Assembly (NCBI GenBank): GCA_934086315.1
Contig: CAKOHZ010000002.1
Location: forward strand, 62,001-126,000
From: an uncultured Bacilli bacterium
Lineage (GTDB): Bacteria; Bacillota_I; Bacilli_A; RF39; UBA660
Reading direction: 5' to 3'
DNA length: 64,000 nucleotides
A program made the position numbers and the translations under genes. Position 1 is the stretch's first letter. The number at the start of each line of letters is the position of its first letter. Below, one piece after another: positions 54,713-63,821 of this stretch. A model generated the notes under the pieces. That model did no database searches, was not told the origin of the DNA, and worked only from the letters and a program-made list of their open reading frames with translations.

Positions 54713-54737
54713 AAATAGTTTCGTATAGAAACTATTT
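54713..54737 (-). terminator. Terminator of the CofE-like gene
   Basis: Stem AAATAGTTTC/GAAACTATTT, loop TATAC, then UUUUA. Confidence 0.9.
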
Positions 54738-54746
54738 ATATATTTA

Positions 54747-55940
54747 TTAGTCATTACTATAGTTAGTGAAATATCTTTGAATAAGTATTACTGGAGTACC
54801 TTTGTCTCCACTTCCACTTGTTAAATCACATAAACTACCTAATAAATCTGTATAACGTCTTGGTGTAGTACCTTGTGTAGCCATTGAACCTTTAAGTTTA
54901 GAATCTTTAGTTCTAATTTCTTCTATCATTGCTTGTTTTAGTTCTTCACCCTTTAAATCTTTAAATTTATTCTCACTAAAATATTTAAGCTTAATTTCAT
55001 TTGGACTTCCTTCTAATCCACTTGTATAAGCTGGACTAACAACAGGATCAGCAAGTTCCCAAATCTTACCTACTGGATCTTTGAATGCTCCATCTCCATA
55101 AACCATAACTTCAATAGTTTTACCAGTCTTTTCTTTTAATAATTCTTGAACTTTATTTACTAAAGTATCACCTGTTCTTGGAAACAATTTTACTCTTTCT
55201 TCAGTAGAACGATTACTACCTAAAAGTCCATATGGAGAATATCCACTAGAATTAACGCTATGATTTAATATATCACTTAATGTAAGTACACGTGCTTCGC
55301 TATCAGACTTTTCAATTCTAGCCTTAGTTTCAACTCTAGTATGTATATCACATGCTATAACATCTTTAGTATATTTTAAAATATCTTCAGGTTTATTTGA
55401 AAATACCATTTCAAATTCACAACCTTCTTTTAATACTAAATCACGATATACTTCATACATATTAACGCCAGTAAATAAATGTTTAAAATGACCAAATTTT
55501 TCCTTGTACTCATTTTCTGTTATTAAATCAGATGAAGGATTAACACCATATTTAATTAAATCTTCTCTATATAGAATATCGTTTCCTACTTCATCAGATG
55601 GATAACTAGATAATAAGGTAATTTTTTTAGTACTTCTAGCAAAAGCACTTAGTAATACAGCAAATCTATTTCTACTTAATATTGGAAATACAAGACCTAA
55701 ATGTTCACTATTACTAAACTTATTTTTAACATCAGTTGCTATTTGATCTAAAGTAGCAAAGTTTCCTTCACTTATACCAACAACAGCTTCAGTAATACCA
55801 ATAACATCTTTATCTTCTAGTTCAAAATTTTCACTCTTACTTGCTTTAAGAACAGAATCAACTACTATACTAGCTAAATCATCACCTTCTTTTATGATAG
55901 GTGTTCTAATTCCCCTAACAACTGTTCCTACATCTCTCAT
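54747..55940 (-). CDS. CofE-like (F420-0:L-glutamate ligase family) protein
   Basis: 397 aa. GIRTPIIKEGDDLASIVVDS at the N-terminus, ITEAVVGISEG, and MVYGDGAFKDPVGKIWELAD are hallmarks of the CofE/COG1478 family, which adds glutamate by amide bond using GTP in F420 makers. Most such Bacillota lack F420, so the natural substrate is unknown. The start has a long upstream gap without an operon partner. Function assignment is at family level only. Confidence 0.85.
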   Translation of the reverse strand: MRDVGTVVRGIRTPIIKEGDDLASIVVDSVLKASKSENFELEDKDVIGITEAVVGISEGNFATLDQIATDVKNKFSNSEHLGLVFPILSRNRFAVLLSAFARSTKKITLLSSYPSDEVGNDILYREDLIKYGVNPSSDLITENEYKEKFGHFKHLFTGVNMYEVYRDLVLKEGCEFEMVFSNKPEDILKYTKDVIACDIHTRVETKARIEKSDSEARVLTLSDILNHSVNSSGYSPYGLLGSNRSTEERVKLFPRTGDTLVNKVQELLKEKTGKTIEVMVYGDGAFKDPVGKIWELADPVVSPAYTSGLEGSPNEIKLKYFSENKFKDLKGEELKQAMIEEIRTKDSKLKGSMATQGTTPRRYTDLLGSLCDLTSGSGDKGTPVILIQRYFTNYSND

Positions 55941-56019
55941 AAATCACTCTCCTACTTTATAATCATATCATAATTTATAATATTTTATATTCAAATTACA
56001 TTTTCTTTACAAAATAAAA

Positions 56020-56033
56020 AGCACATAAGTGCT
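56020..56033 (-). terminator. Terminator of the 212-aa membrane protein gene
   Basis: Stem AGCAC/GTGCT extended by A/U pairs, loop TTAT, then UUUUAUUUU; the TAG stop begins the stem. Confidence 0.8.
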
Positions 56034-56670
56034 ATTTTAAAAATTTATATTTACCAATTATTGGTAAATCTTTTGATTTTCCACTATTAGTTCTATAAAT
56101 ACCAACTATAGTAAGAACAATAGCTAAACAATATAATGCGTAAGATACAAATTTTACCCACATAGGAGTTTCCTCACTCATTAAATATTTTTTAGTAAAC
56201 ATTCCATATAAAACTTTAGAAATAACTACAACAACTATCCAAAATAAAGATAAATTAACGCCTTCTTTAACATGATAATCTAGATATTTAGATTTACTTC
56301 CTAATTTGTTTATATATTTAAAATAAAATGCAACTAATGGTACATAACATAACATAGCATGTACTTTATATTGTTGAACTTCTTCTTTTCCAAAATAACT
56401 TGTATAATCAGTGGTATTTATTAACTTATTAACAGCACCTATTGTTTTATCACTAAAGTCATCTTGAGGTTTAGTTGTAGTGTCATCATTTAAAACACCT
56501 TTACTTTCTGATATATCATTAGAAAACTCTATCATTTCAATTGAATTACTACTATTTGTTTGTACATTTTGATTAGTTACATTTTGACTAGTAGACTGCG
56601 TAGTTGGTGTATTATTAACAACTTGTCCATTAGTTTGTGGAGTTTGATTAGTATTTTGTTCTGTATTCAT
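56032..56670 (-). CDS. DUF4870-like membrane protein, 212 aa
   Basis: Gln/Asn/Thr-rich disordered N-terminus (~1-75), then about 120 residues with three hydrophobic helices (MLCYVPLVAFYFKYI, LSLFWIVVVVISKVLYG, FVSYALYCLAIVLTIVGIY), as in DUF4870 proteins where YHVKEGVNLSLFW corresponds to the YHAxQG signature. No known function. Poly-Gln/Asn N-terminus is unusual for the family. Confidence 0.75.
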   Translation of the reverse strand: MNTEQNTNQTPQTNGQVVNNTPTTQSTSQNVTNQNVQTNSSNSIEMIEFSNDISESKGVLNDDTTTKPQDDFSDKTIGAVNKLINTTDYTSYFGKEEVQQYKVHAMLCYVPLVAFYFKYINKLGSKSKYLDYHVKEGVNLSLFWIVVVVISKVLYGMFTKKYLMSEETPMWVKFVSYALYCLAIVLTIVGIYRTNSGKSKDLPIIGKYKFLK

Positions 56671-56757
56671 ATCAATTACCTTCCATTCTTACTAAATTAT
56701 AACATAGTTTTTAAAATAATAGAAATATTTATTTAAGAAATATATTAAATAAGTTTC

Positions 56758-56786
56758 TTGTAAACATTATATATGTGATGTAAAAT
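56758..56786 (+). promoter_or_regulatory. Promoter of the PcfJ-like gene
   Basis: TTGTAA, 17-base spacer, TAAAAT. The leader before the ATG is about 20 bases with only a weak ribosome site. Confidence 0.55.
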
Positions 56787-56811
56787 ATTATTCAAAGTGA
56801 GTGTAATTTAT

Positions 56812-58281
56812 ATGAATGCATTAAAGTTTAATGATAAATTTGATGAAATAATAGAAGAACCAATAGAATATTGGAAAACAATAGATGATATTCCACAAAA
56901 GATAAAAGATTTTATCAATAAAACGTCAGATACAATTCCATTTTATGACGAAGATGATGAGACATATTATTGTCCCCTACATATGGAAAAACTCACAAAA
57001 GAAAATAAATGTCCTAAATGTTCTAAACAATTTACTACTAAAGATAAATTAAAAAATCTAGGGGCTTATATCTATTATTATGTATTTGATATTAATGATA
57101 ACGATATATTACTCTATTTATTATGTGAAAATATAAGTTATTTAAATGTACCATCATCATATCCATTTAAGCAAAGTAAAATAAATATTAAAACTATTTA
57201 TCAAATCTTACCCACTAAAATTATAAATGTAAAAGAAAATAAACATATTACATACAAAGAACTAGAAGAAACAATCATAAGATTTAGTGCAACAGAAGAA
57301 ATAAATGATAAAGATTTTGATTTACTAGACGAATATGAATTTAATACATTCGAACATCAATATTTATATACAGATAACTTAATAGATTTAAAAAATACTA
57401 CTCTATATAGATATAGTAATTTATGGACTTTAAACGATTATCTTAATAATCATTATTTTAGTTTATCAAGTCTTACATTTTATCCAGTACACTACAAAGA
57501 ATTTGAATATCTTCTAAAATTAAAATTATATAATTTAGCTATTACAAGTAGTTCTGATATAAAATACAAAGGTAGTTTTAAAAGTACATTCGGAGTTGAA
57601 AAAAAATATTATGAATTTATGAAAAAAATTAATATAGATTATCTAGAATTAGAAGCACTAAAACTTTATCCAACAACTAATATAAATACGTTAAATTTTG
57701 TAAAAAATAATTTAAGTCTAATAGAACTAATACTAAAATATACAAGTTTAGACAAAGTACTTGATTATTTTAAAAATCAAAATTTAACAATAAATAACTT
57801 ACATGAATATGGTGATTATATAAGATGTTGTAAAGAAATGAAATTAAATCTAAAAGATAACAACATTTTATTTCCAAAATACTTTACTCAAAGTCATGAT
57901 AAAATTACAAACGAAATGATAATAACAAAAGATCCACAAACAAATAAACGTATTAAAAGTTTAGCTAATATTCTTATTTTAAATAAATATGAAGATGATA
58001 AATATATTATATTTCCAGCCGATAGTATAAATAGTCTTATAGATGAAAGTAACAATCAATCAAACTGTGTAAGAACATATTGTAATATGGTAAGTAATAA
58101 TGAATGTCAAATATATTTTATGAGACATAAAGACAGCATCAATAAATCATTCGTTACTATAGAAGTTAGAAACAATAAAGTAGTTCAAGCAAAAACAAGA
58201 TTTAATAATGATGTACCACACGAAATCATGAACATAATAAATAAATGGGAGAAAACACTAATTCCAATAATAAACGAATAA
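56812..58281 (+). CDS. PcfJ-like protein
   Basis: 489 aa. The C-terminal part (LIDESNNQSNCVRTYCNMVS, ECQIYFMRHKDS, FVTIEVRNNKVVQAKTRFNN) follows the PcfJ family, first seen on conjugative plasmid pCF10; function unknown. The N-terminal half has a CPLHMEKLTKENKCPKCSKQ zinc-ribbon-like segment. ATG at 56812 or GTG at 56797; both have poor ribosome sites. No other conjugation gene is near, so it may be a domesticated or free-standing member. Confidence 0.75.
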   Translation: MNALKFNDKFDEIIEEPIEYWKTIDDIPQKIKDFINKTSDTIPFYDEDDETYYCPLHMEKLTKENKCPKCSKQFTTKDKLKNLGAYIYYYVFDINDNDILLYLLCENISYLNVPSSYPFKQSKINIKTIYQILPTKIINVKENKHITYKELEETIIRFSATEEINDKDFDLLDEYEFNTFEHQYLYTDNLIDLKNTTLYRYSNLWTLNDYLNNHYFSLSSLTFYPVHYKEFEYLLKLKLYNLAITSSSDIKYKGSFKSTFGVEKKYYEFMKKINIDYLELEALKLYPTTNINTLNFVKNNLSLIELILKYTSLDKVLDYFKNQNLTINNLHEYGDYIRCCKEMKLNLKDNNILFPKYFTQSHDKITNEMIITKDPQTNKRIKSLANILILNKYEDDKYIIFPADSINSLIDESNNQSNCVRTYCNMVSNNECQIYFMRHKDSINKSFVTIEVRNNKVVQAKTRFNNDVPHEIMNIINKWEKTLIPIINE

Positions 58282-58339
58282 TATTGTAATTTAACTCTAA
58301 GTCAATTATAATAAAAATATGTTAAAACGGAGGTAGAAA

Positions 58340-59281
58340 ATGAAATTAAATAAAGAATACAAATTCAATAATTTTGAAATTAATAAAGGTAATAAATTAG
58401 CATATACCCTATCTCAAGACATCGCAAAAGAACCAGGTAAAAAATATTCCCCATTATTTATAAGTGGCAATACAATAGAAAGAGTACATTTACTAAATGC
58501 AATAGCTAATTATATTATAGACGAAACCAATTATAAAGTAAGTTATATAAACTTACCTGATATTAATAGAATAACAAATGATATAGATGTATTAATAATT
58601 GATGAGCTTGAAAATATATCAAATAACGAAGATAAACTAAAAGAAATAATCAAAACATATACATCTAATAATAAACAAATAGTTTTAGGAAGTAGCAAAC
58701 CTCTTGATGAACTAAATATAAATGAAGAATTAAAAGAAATCATTCTTTGGGGAATAACAGTAGATATAAAAAATGATAAAAACAAAACCAATAGTGAAAA
58801 ACTAACTGACTACAATTGGTTGTCTAAAAAAGAAACAATAAATAAAAAGTTTTTTGAAATAAAAGAAGATATCAAAAACATTAACAATTTAGTTGGCAAA
58901 TATATTATTTATAATCAGTATATTGATGATGAGTATTACTCTACTTTCCGTGGTAAATTATTAAACTTTAAAAATGATATTCTATATGTAGAAGTATTCA
59001 ACGATGGCATGAAAGAAACTGAAGAAATGCATGAAGTACCTTTCAAACAAGAAATACCACTAAGTAAATTAAAAAGTATTGAAGAATTTAAAAATTATTA
59101 TAATAAAAACTTTAATAATTCTTATATAAATAAAGAATGTAAAATTATAAATAAAAACAATGAATCTATAACCGGAATCATCATAGATTATCAACTAGGA
59201 AACCTAATGTTAAGTATTAATGGCGATCCAAATTATGAATATCCATTGTATTTTATTAAAGATATTGAAATTATTAAATAA
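58340..59281 (+). CDS. DnaA-like protein lacking the P-loop
   Basis: 313 aa. Residues 6-60 follow DnaA domain III: YKFNNFEINKGNKLAYTLSQ, EPGKKYSPLFISGN, then TIERVHLLNAIANYI where DnaA has GGVGLGKTHLLHAIGN, so Walker A is gone. VLIIDELENI keeps Walker B, and NKQIVLGSSKPLDEL matches DnaA's KQIVLTSDRPP. The AAA lid and domain IV (DNA binding) are replaced by ~160 residues with two short beta-barrel-like units (LVGKYIIYNQYID; ITGIIIDYQLGN). GGAGG precedes the ATG. It may be a non-ATPase partner or regulator of DnaA. Confidence 0.75.
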   Translation: MKLNKEYKFNNFEINKGNKLAYTLSQDIAKEPGKKYSPLFISGNTIERVHLLNAIANYIIDETNYKVSYINLPDINRITNDIDVLIIDELENISNNEDKLKEIIKTYTSNNKQIVLGSSKPLDELNINEELKEIILWGITVDIKNDKNKTNSEKLTDYNWLSKKETINKKFFEIKEDIKNINNLVGKYIIYNQYIDDEYYSTFRGKLLNFKNDILYVEVFNDGMKETEEMHEVPFKQEIPLSKLKSIEEFKNYYNKNFNNSYINKECKIINKNNESITGIIIDYQLGNLMLSINGDPNYEYPLYFIKDIEIIK

Positions 59282-59285
59282 TTAT

Positions 59286-59314
59286 TTGAGATTTATTATT
59301 TATTATGTTATACT
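59286..59314 (+). promoter_or_regulatory. Promoter of tRNA-Leu
   Basis: TTGAGA, 17-base spacer ending TGT (extended -10), TATACT. Confidence 0.8.
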
Positions 59315-59340
59315 TTATAAGGAATGCAAGTATAACTAAT

Positions 59341-59427
59341 GCAAGTGTGGCGGAATTGGTAGACGCAGCAGACTCAAAATCTGCCGGTAGTAATACCTTG
59401 AGGGTTCGATTCCCTTCTCTTGCACCA
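59341..59427 (+). tRNA. tRNA-Leu (CAA)
   Basis: Class II tRNA, 87 bases with encoded CCA. Acceptor GCAAGTG/CTCTTGC (one T-T mismatch), D arm with GGAATTGGTAGACG, anticodon CAA at 59375-59377 in loop CTCAAAA, long variable arm, and T loop GGTTCGATTCC. It decodes UUG. Confidence 0.95.
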
Positions 59428-59440
59428 ACAAAATCAACAA

Positions 59441-59466
59441 AAGTCCTTTAAATCAGGGCTTTTTTA
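59441..59466 (+). terminator. Terminator of tRNA-Leu
   Basis: Stem AAGTCCT/AGGGCTT (one G-U pair) with a six-U tail. The ~175 bases on to the next gene hold nothing else beyond an extended -10 element (TGTTATAAT) at about 59582. Confidence 0.8.
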
Positions 59467-59642
59467 ATATCATTTTTCTAAAAAAAGCGATAATTTTCCA
59501 TATTTTCCACTCATTTCGTGGAACTTTTTTTAATAAAATTATGAACAACATAATCAATATAAAGCTATATTTTTCAAAATATGTTATAATCAAATAGGAT
59601 GTGATAGCTTTAGATAATATAAAAATGAAAGAAGGTTTTAAT

Positions 59643-60119
59643 ATGAAAAGTGACTATATTTGTTTAAATAGTAAAACATTTGAAATTGAAGAAAATAATA
59701 AAGTTATCCCAGTTGATGAACAATTAGCAAAAACAATTTCAATATTAAATCAAAAAGGATATTATGTAGAAAGATTTAACAGAGCTAAAATAACAAAACC
59801 ATTTATAATTAGTTCTTTAATTCATAGCTTAAAAGAACAACAATTGTTAGATATAAATGATAAAACAAAAGATAAAATTAAAAAAATTATTAAAAATTCA
59901 GATTATGAATCAACACTAATAATATTTAAAGAAAATTATACATTTAATAACTTACCTCATGGATATAAATTGATAGGCAAAGATTTAATTTACAATTTAA
60001 CAGCACTAAAAGATGGCAATGATATAGAAACAAAAGAATTAATTGAACTAGATGACGAACATGAAGAAAGTATAAAAAACTTAGAAAATTGGGCAAATAA
60101 TTTACCTAAAATTAACTAA
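59643..60119 (+). CDS. Hypothetical protein, 158 aa
   Basis: Unrecognised family. Small soluble protein: an N-terminal beta part (KTFEIEENNKVIPVDEQLAK), helical middle (IISSLIHSLKEQQLL) and YTFNNLPHGYKLIGKDLIY, then an acidic tail ending in WANNLPKIN. ATG at 59643 has AAGAAGG seven bases upstream; the longer frame from 59601 has none. Confidence 0.7.
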   Translation: MKSDYICLNSKTFEIEENNKVIPVDEQLAKTISILNQKGYYVERFNRAKITKPFIISSLIHSLKEQQLLDINDKTKDKIKKIIKNSDYESTLIIFKENYTFNNLPHGYKLIGKDLIYNLTALKDGNDIETKELIELDDEHEESIKNLENWANNLPKIN

Positions 60120-60238
60120 ATAAATTTACAGTTTGAAATATAACTATTTTTTTTATAAATAAAAACATATTAGTTTTATATTTAACTAAAATTATTGTAT
60201 AATAAAACATATAGAAAATAGTTTTATGAGGTGAATTA

Positions 60239-61402
60239 ATGAAATCTAATGAAAAAAATATTAATAATAGAAATAATAATTTAAATAATTTAGATGATAC
60301 TCAACAAAAAATATACAAGATTTCTAATATAATATCTAAAGAAATAATCGTACTTTCAATAATATTAATAATTATAGGATGCATATTTATTATTTCAGAT
60401 TTATCAAACAAAGGAATTTGGTATGGATTAGCAACAGTCTTAATAATTATGACATTCCTATTTATTTCATTACCATTAATACTATTCTATTTAGGAATTA
60501 GAAACAGCAAAAAATATTTAATGAATAATAATATAAAAGCATTAAAAAAGGCAAAAATATTTGATATATTATCTCTTATAATTAGTATTATATATATGAC
60601 ATTCCTTTTAACTGACTTACTATCTTTAGAAGAACTAGGATTAGCTTTAATAATTGGATATACAGCATTAATAATCATTCCAAATATTATACACATATTA
60701 CTATGTTTTAATTTAAAAGTTAAAAAATGGATACTAAGTATATTAATTATTATGATTACTCCAATTATAATTTTTAGATTAAGCATTCTCTCACCTAATA
60801 AAATAAAAGTAAATTTTGATAATTTGCCTACAATTACAGATTTTAATAATGAATTAATAAGAAGAAAAATATTACCTGAATCATATTATATGGGAATTAA
60901 TAACTCATATTCTTATATTGAAAAATATTATGAAAGTAACTGGGAAAATGGTTTTTATTATGCAAAAGCAGGTGAAGAAAATGAAAAAGCAACAATGTAC
61001 AGATATGCTCGCTACGAAATTAATATAAACGGAGTGGACTTTGATTGGGAACTATACAGTATTAATAATAAAATGTATGCATACCTAGATTACATATGGA
61101 AAAATGAAACAACTATAAAAAACTATAACTTAAGTAAAGGAATAGTAGTTTCAGAAGAAGATAAAATAACAACATACAATGATAAAGATAAATATTATTC
61201 TTATGGAGGAGGAATAATAAGAAATTTTAGTTCAATAAAAAAAGCTCTATATGGTAAACACATCACTGAAGTATCATTTGAAAATTTGTACATGGTAGAC
61301 AAATATAATTCTAATTGTGCTAATATAGTTGTTGTAAAAGAAATAAATGAGGAATCTTTAAAAAATATTTCAAATAAAATAATGAATGGTGAATATTATT
61401 AA
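60239..61402 (+). CDS. Hypothetical membrane protein, 387 aa
   Basis: Asn-rich N-terminus, then five or so membrane helices between about residues 35 and 180 (IIVLSIILIIIGCIFII, LATVLIIMTFLFISLPLILF, ILSLIISIIYMTFLLTD, LALIIGYTALIIIPNIIHIL, ILSILIIMITPIIIF), and a ~200-residue C-terminal domain outside or inside the membrane with FDWELYSINNKMYAYLDYIW. No known family. GAGGTGAATT precedes the ATG. Confidence 0.7.
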   Translation: MKSNEKNINNRNNNLNNLDDTQQKIYKISNIISKEIIVLSIILIIIGCIFIISDLSNKGIWYGLATVLIIMTFLFISLPLILFYLGIRNSKKYLMNNNIKALKKAKIFDILSLIISIIYMTFLLTDLLSLEELGLALIIGYTALIIIPNIIHILLCFNLKVKKWILSILIIMITPIIIFRLSILSPNKIKVNFDNLPTITDFNNELIRRKILPESYYMGINNSYSYIEKYYESNWENGFYYAKAGEENEKATMYRYARYEININGVDFDWELYSINNKMYAYLDYIWKNETTIKNYNLSKGIVVSEEDKITTYNDKDKYYSYGGGIIRNFSSIKKALYGKHITEVSFENLYMVDKYNSNCANIVVVKEINEESLKNISNKIMNGEYY

Positions 61403-61412
61403 AATCTTAACT

Positions 61413-61438
61413 AGATCCAAAAAGGATCTTTTTATTTT
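61413..61438 (+). terminator. Terminator of the 387-aa membrane protein gene
   Basis: Stem AGATCC/GGATCT, loop AAAAA, then UUUUAUUUU. Confidence 0.9.
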
Positions 61439-61524
61439 AAAAATTTATAATGTGAATTTATTAAAACTATGATAGAATATAAGTCATAAAAGAAATACAT
61501 TTATTAAGAAAGGAATTTAATAAT

Positions 61525-62487
61525 ATGTTCAATAATCTAAAATGTTATATCTATGATAAAAAAGTTGAAAGACGATATAAAAAATTTAAAAATTGTAGTA
61601 TTCCCTATCCCTTTTACGATAAGAAAAGAGATACTTTTGAATGGATTAGATACTCTAATGTAATTAATCAATTTGAAGCAACCAATAATTTAGTTGATGC
61701 TCTTGCAAGTATTGGTAATATTGGAATGATATATCACTACAAAGCAAACTTCTATAATTATGAAAAGAAAAAATATGAAAATATTATAAGTCATTGTCAT
61801 AATTTTGACGAATTAATAAATGAACTTTATAGATACCCAGAATCATTTGAAATACCTGAAGATTATAAGGATGAATATAGTATTCAAGAACTAGAATATA
61901 TAAATAGTCTTCGAAAATATTTCAAATTAATTAACCTTAAAGATGAAAAATATAGTAAAGAAATAGAAGAATTTGATAACAAATGGGAAGAAATAAACAA
62001 GAAAAAACATAAATCATTAAAAGAAATTATATTTTTATACAATACTTATGAAAAGAAATGGAACAAACTTACCGAAAAAGAAAAATTAGAAAGATGTAAT
62101 AACAAAAAAGCACTAGAGTTTTTTAGTTATCATCAAATATGGACAAAGACTGACAAAGTAGCTAAAGCTATAATAGACGGTAAAAAAGATTATAAATTGT
62201 ATGTTAACCATCCCTTCTCCACTTCTAAACTAAATGAAAAATTTTTAGTAGTAAACTCTAAATACGAATATATTGGAATCGTTAAAGTAATTAAAGAAGA
62301 ACAACTAAAATTCAAAAATTTAAAAGAAGATATGGTTGATTATAAACTAGCTGGATTTAAAAATTTTAAAGACTATAAAAATAGTTTATATAACGATTTT
62401 AAAGAAGAATGTGATGCATATGATGAAGAATTTAATGATGAATCTATAATTATCTATGTTAAACTAAAAGTAATAGAAAAATTTTAA
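61525..62487 (+). CDS. Hypothetical protein with ASCH-like C-terminal domain
   Basis: 320 aa. The last ~120 residues have the ASCH order: WTKTDKVAKAIIDGKKDYKL (like the family's lid and GxKxxT), KFLVVNSKYEYIGIVKVIK, EDMVDYKLAGFKNFKDYKNS and a final IIIYVKLKVIEKF strand. ASCH proteins bind RNA or modified nucleosides in known cases. The N-terminal ~200 residues are helical and unrecognised. Coupled with the next gene (14 bases apart). Confidence 0.55.
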   Translation: MFNNLKCYIYDKKVERRYKKFKNCSIPYPFYDKKRDTFEWIRYSNVINQFEATNNLVDALASIGNIGMIYHYKANFYNYEKKKYENIISHCHNFDELINELYRYPESFEIPEDYKDEYSIQELEYINSLRKYFKLINLKDEKYSKEIEEFDNKWEEINKKKHKSLKEIIFLYNTYEKKWNKLTEKEKLERCNNKKALEFFSYHQIWTKTDKVAKAIIDGKKDYKLYVNHPFSTSKLNEKFLVVNSKYEYIGIVKVIKEEQLKFKNLKEDMVDYKLAGFKNFKDYKNSLYNDFKEECDAYDEEFNDESIIIYVKLKVIEKF

Positions 62488-62501
62488 AGTAAGGAGAACT
62501 T

Positions 62502-63071
62502 ATGAAACTAATAGAGAAATTAAAAAAATTAAGAAATGAATTAATTATACCCCAAAATAGAGATTATGAATTTGATGCTGAACTAGAAGATCACGACGTA
62601 AAAGATGGTAATGTTTATAGACTTCATTATGTAAATTTTCATAGAATAAATGAACATGAATATTCAAGAGAAAATAATGTTGGTGTCATAAATTGGCCAT
62701 GTAGTACATTCATGCTACCAGAAGGCATGACAAGAGAAGAAGGATTTAAAATATTATCATACTTAACTGATTTCATTGAAAGACGTGAAGATACTGATAT
62801 TGGATCATTAAAATCAGTAAGAACGCTAGATGGAGTACTTGACCTAGATAGATTTGGCTTTAGAAAAGTAAAATCAAATGATCCAATAGATTTATATACA
62901 GTTGATGGAAGAATATTGTTATTTAAAAATAGTAAATTTTACAAAGATTATTTTAATTGGTATAAAGAAGGAATAACTAAGGAAGAAATAGAAGAAATAT
63001 ATAAAAAACATAACATGACTTTCGAAGACATAAAATGGTTAGATAATCCAACTCAAAGGATCCTAAAATAA
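62502..63071 (+). CDS. Hypothetical protein, 189 aa
   Basis: Unrecognised; soluble, with short beta blocks (VYRLHYVNFHRINEHEYSRE, VDGRILLFKNSKFYK) and a helix-rich end (ITKEEIEEIYKKHNMTFEDI). AAGGAG is five bases before the ATG; its stop joins a bidirectional terminator. It appears to form a two-gene unit with the ASCH-like gene. Confidence 0.7.
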   Translation: MKLIEKLKKLRNELIIPQNRDYEFDAELEDHDVKDGNVYRLHYVNFHRINEHEYSRENNVGVINWPCSTFMLPEGMTREEGFKILSYLTDFIERREDTDIGSLKSVRTLDGVLDLDRFGFRKVKSNDPIDLYTVDGRILLFKNSKFYKDYFNWYKEGITKEEIEEIYKKHNMTFEDIKWLDNPTQRILK

Positions 63072-63099
63072 AAAGTCAACCACAAAGTTTGACTTTTTT
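63069..63099. terminator. Bidirectional terminator between convergent genes
   Basis: Stem AAAAAGTCAA/TTTGACTTTTT with A and U flanks; both convergent stop codons lie within or at its ends. Confidence 0.9.
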
Positions 63100-63754
63100 A
63101 TTTGCTCATAAGTACTCTTTTATACTCTTCCTCTAGCCCATTAACTTCTAAAAATCTTCTTTTAAATTCTTCTTTATTAGAAACAAGTTCTGTTATATCT
63201 TCTAAAAACTTCTTATAGTCTTCATCCTCAAAATACATTTTAGTAGTAGCATATCCATTCTTTCCAAATTTATCTAATAAATGTAACCTAGATTCTTCAA
63301 TTATTTCATCTAATGATAAATTAGGACTATGTTTTTTTCTATATGAATATGTTCTTTTTAATGGAACTTCAATTAAAACATTTCTATCAGCAGAAGACAC
63401 TATTTTTCCATAAATACTTCTTGGTTCATTTTTAGAACTTGCCCTATGATCACTAACTGCTTCAGACATCATTTTAATTTCTTCTTCACTAAAGAATTTT
63501 CTTAAATTTTTATCTTCTAATAACATTTTACCAGATAACTTCTCATGATTTTCAGCATCTATATAATGTCCTATATCATGATACGCAGCTATTACATAAA
63601 CCATTTCCATGTTTATATCAGGCACTCTACTTGCAAACATAAAACTTCTATCAATAACATACATAATATGGTCAAGTTTGTGTGCATCATCATTTTTTTC
63701 ATAACTTTTAAATATTTCATTTTCAATATAATTTTTTAGTTCTTCCCTAATCAT
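63098..63754 (-). CDS. HD-domain phosphohydrolase
   Basis: 218 aa. HD motif pieces: HKLDHIMYVIDRSFMF (first His), AAYHDIGHYIDAENHEKL, AVSDHRASS, and a late ADRNVL Asp, as in the YqeK/uncharacterised HD-type family. The substrate is unknown, most likely a nucleotide or phosphoester. ATG at 63754 has AGGTG five bases upstream. Divergent from a second HD gene cut by the window edge. Confidence 0.85.
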   Translation of the reverse strand: MIREELKNYIENEIFKSYEKNDDAHKLDHIMYVIDRSFMFASRVPDINMEMVYVIAAYHDIGHYIDAENHEKLSGKMLLEDKNLRKFFSEEEIKMMSEAVSDHRASSKNEPRSIYGKIVSSADRNVLIEVPLKRTYSYRKKHSPNLSLDEIIEESRLHLLDKFGKNGYATTKMYFEDEDYKKFLEDITELVSNKEEFKRRFLEVNGLEEEYKRVLMSK

Positions 63755-63821
63755 TTTATCACCTATAAACATTTTACAATATTTTTTAAAAAAATGCTAT
63801 AATATCAAAAAAGGAGTATTT

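Noticed and set aside
56812..63071. Prophage or integrative element.
   Set aside because: No integrase, capsid, portal, terminase or flanking repeats seen beside tRNA-Leu; only a PcfJ-like gene hints at mobility.
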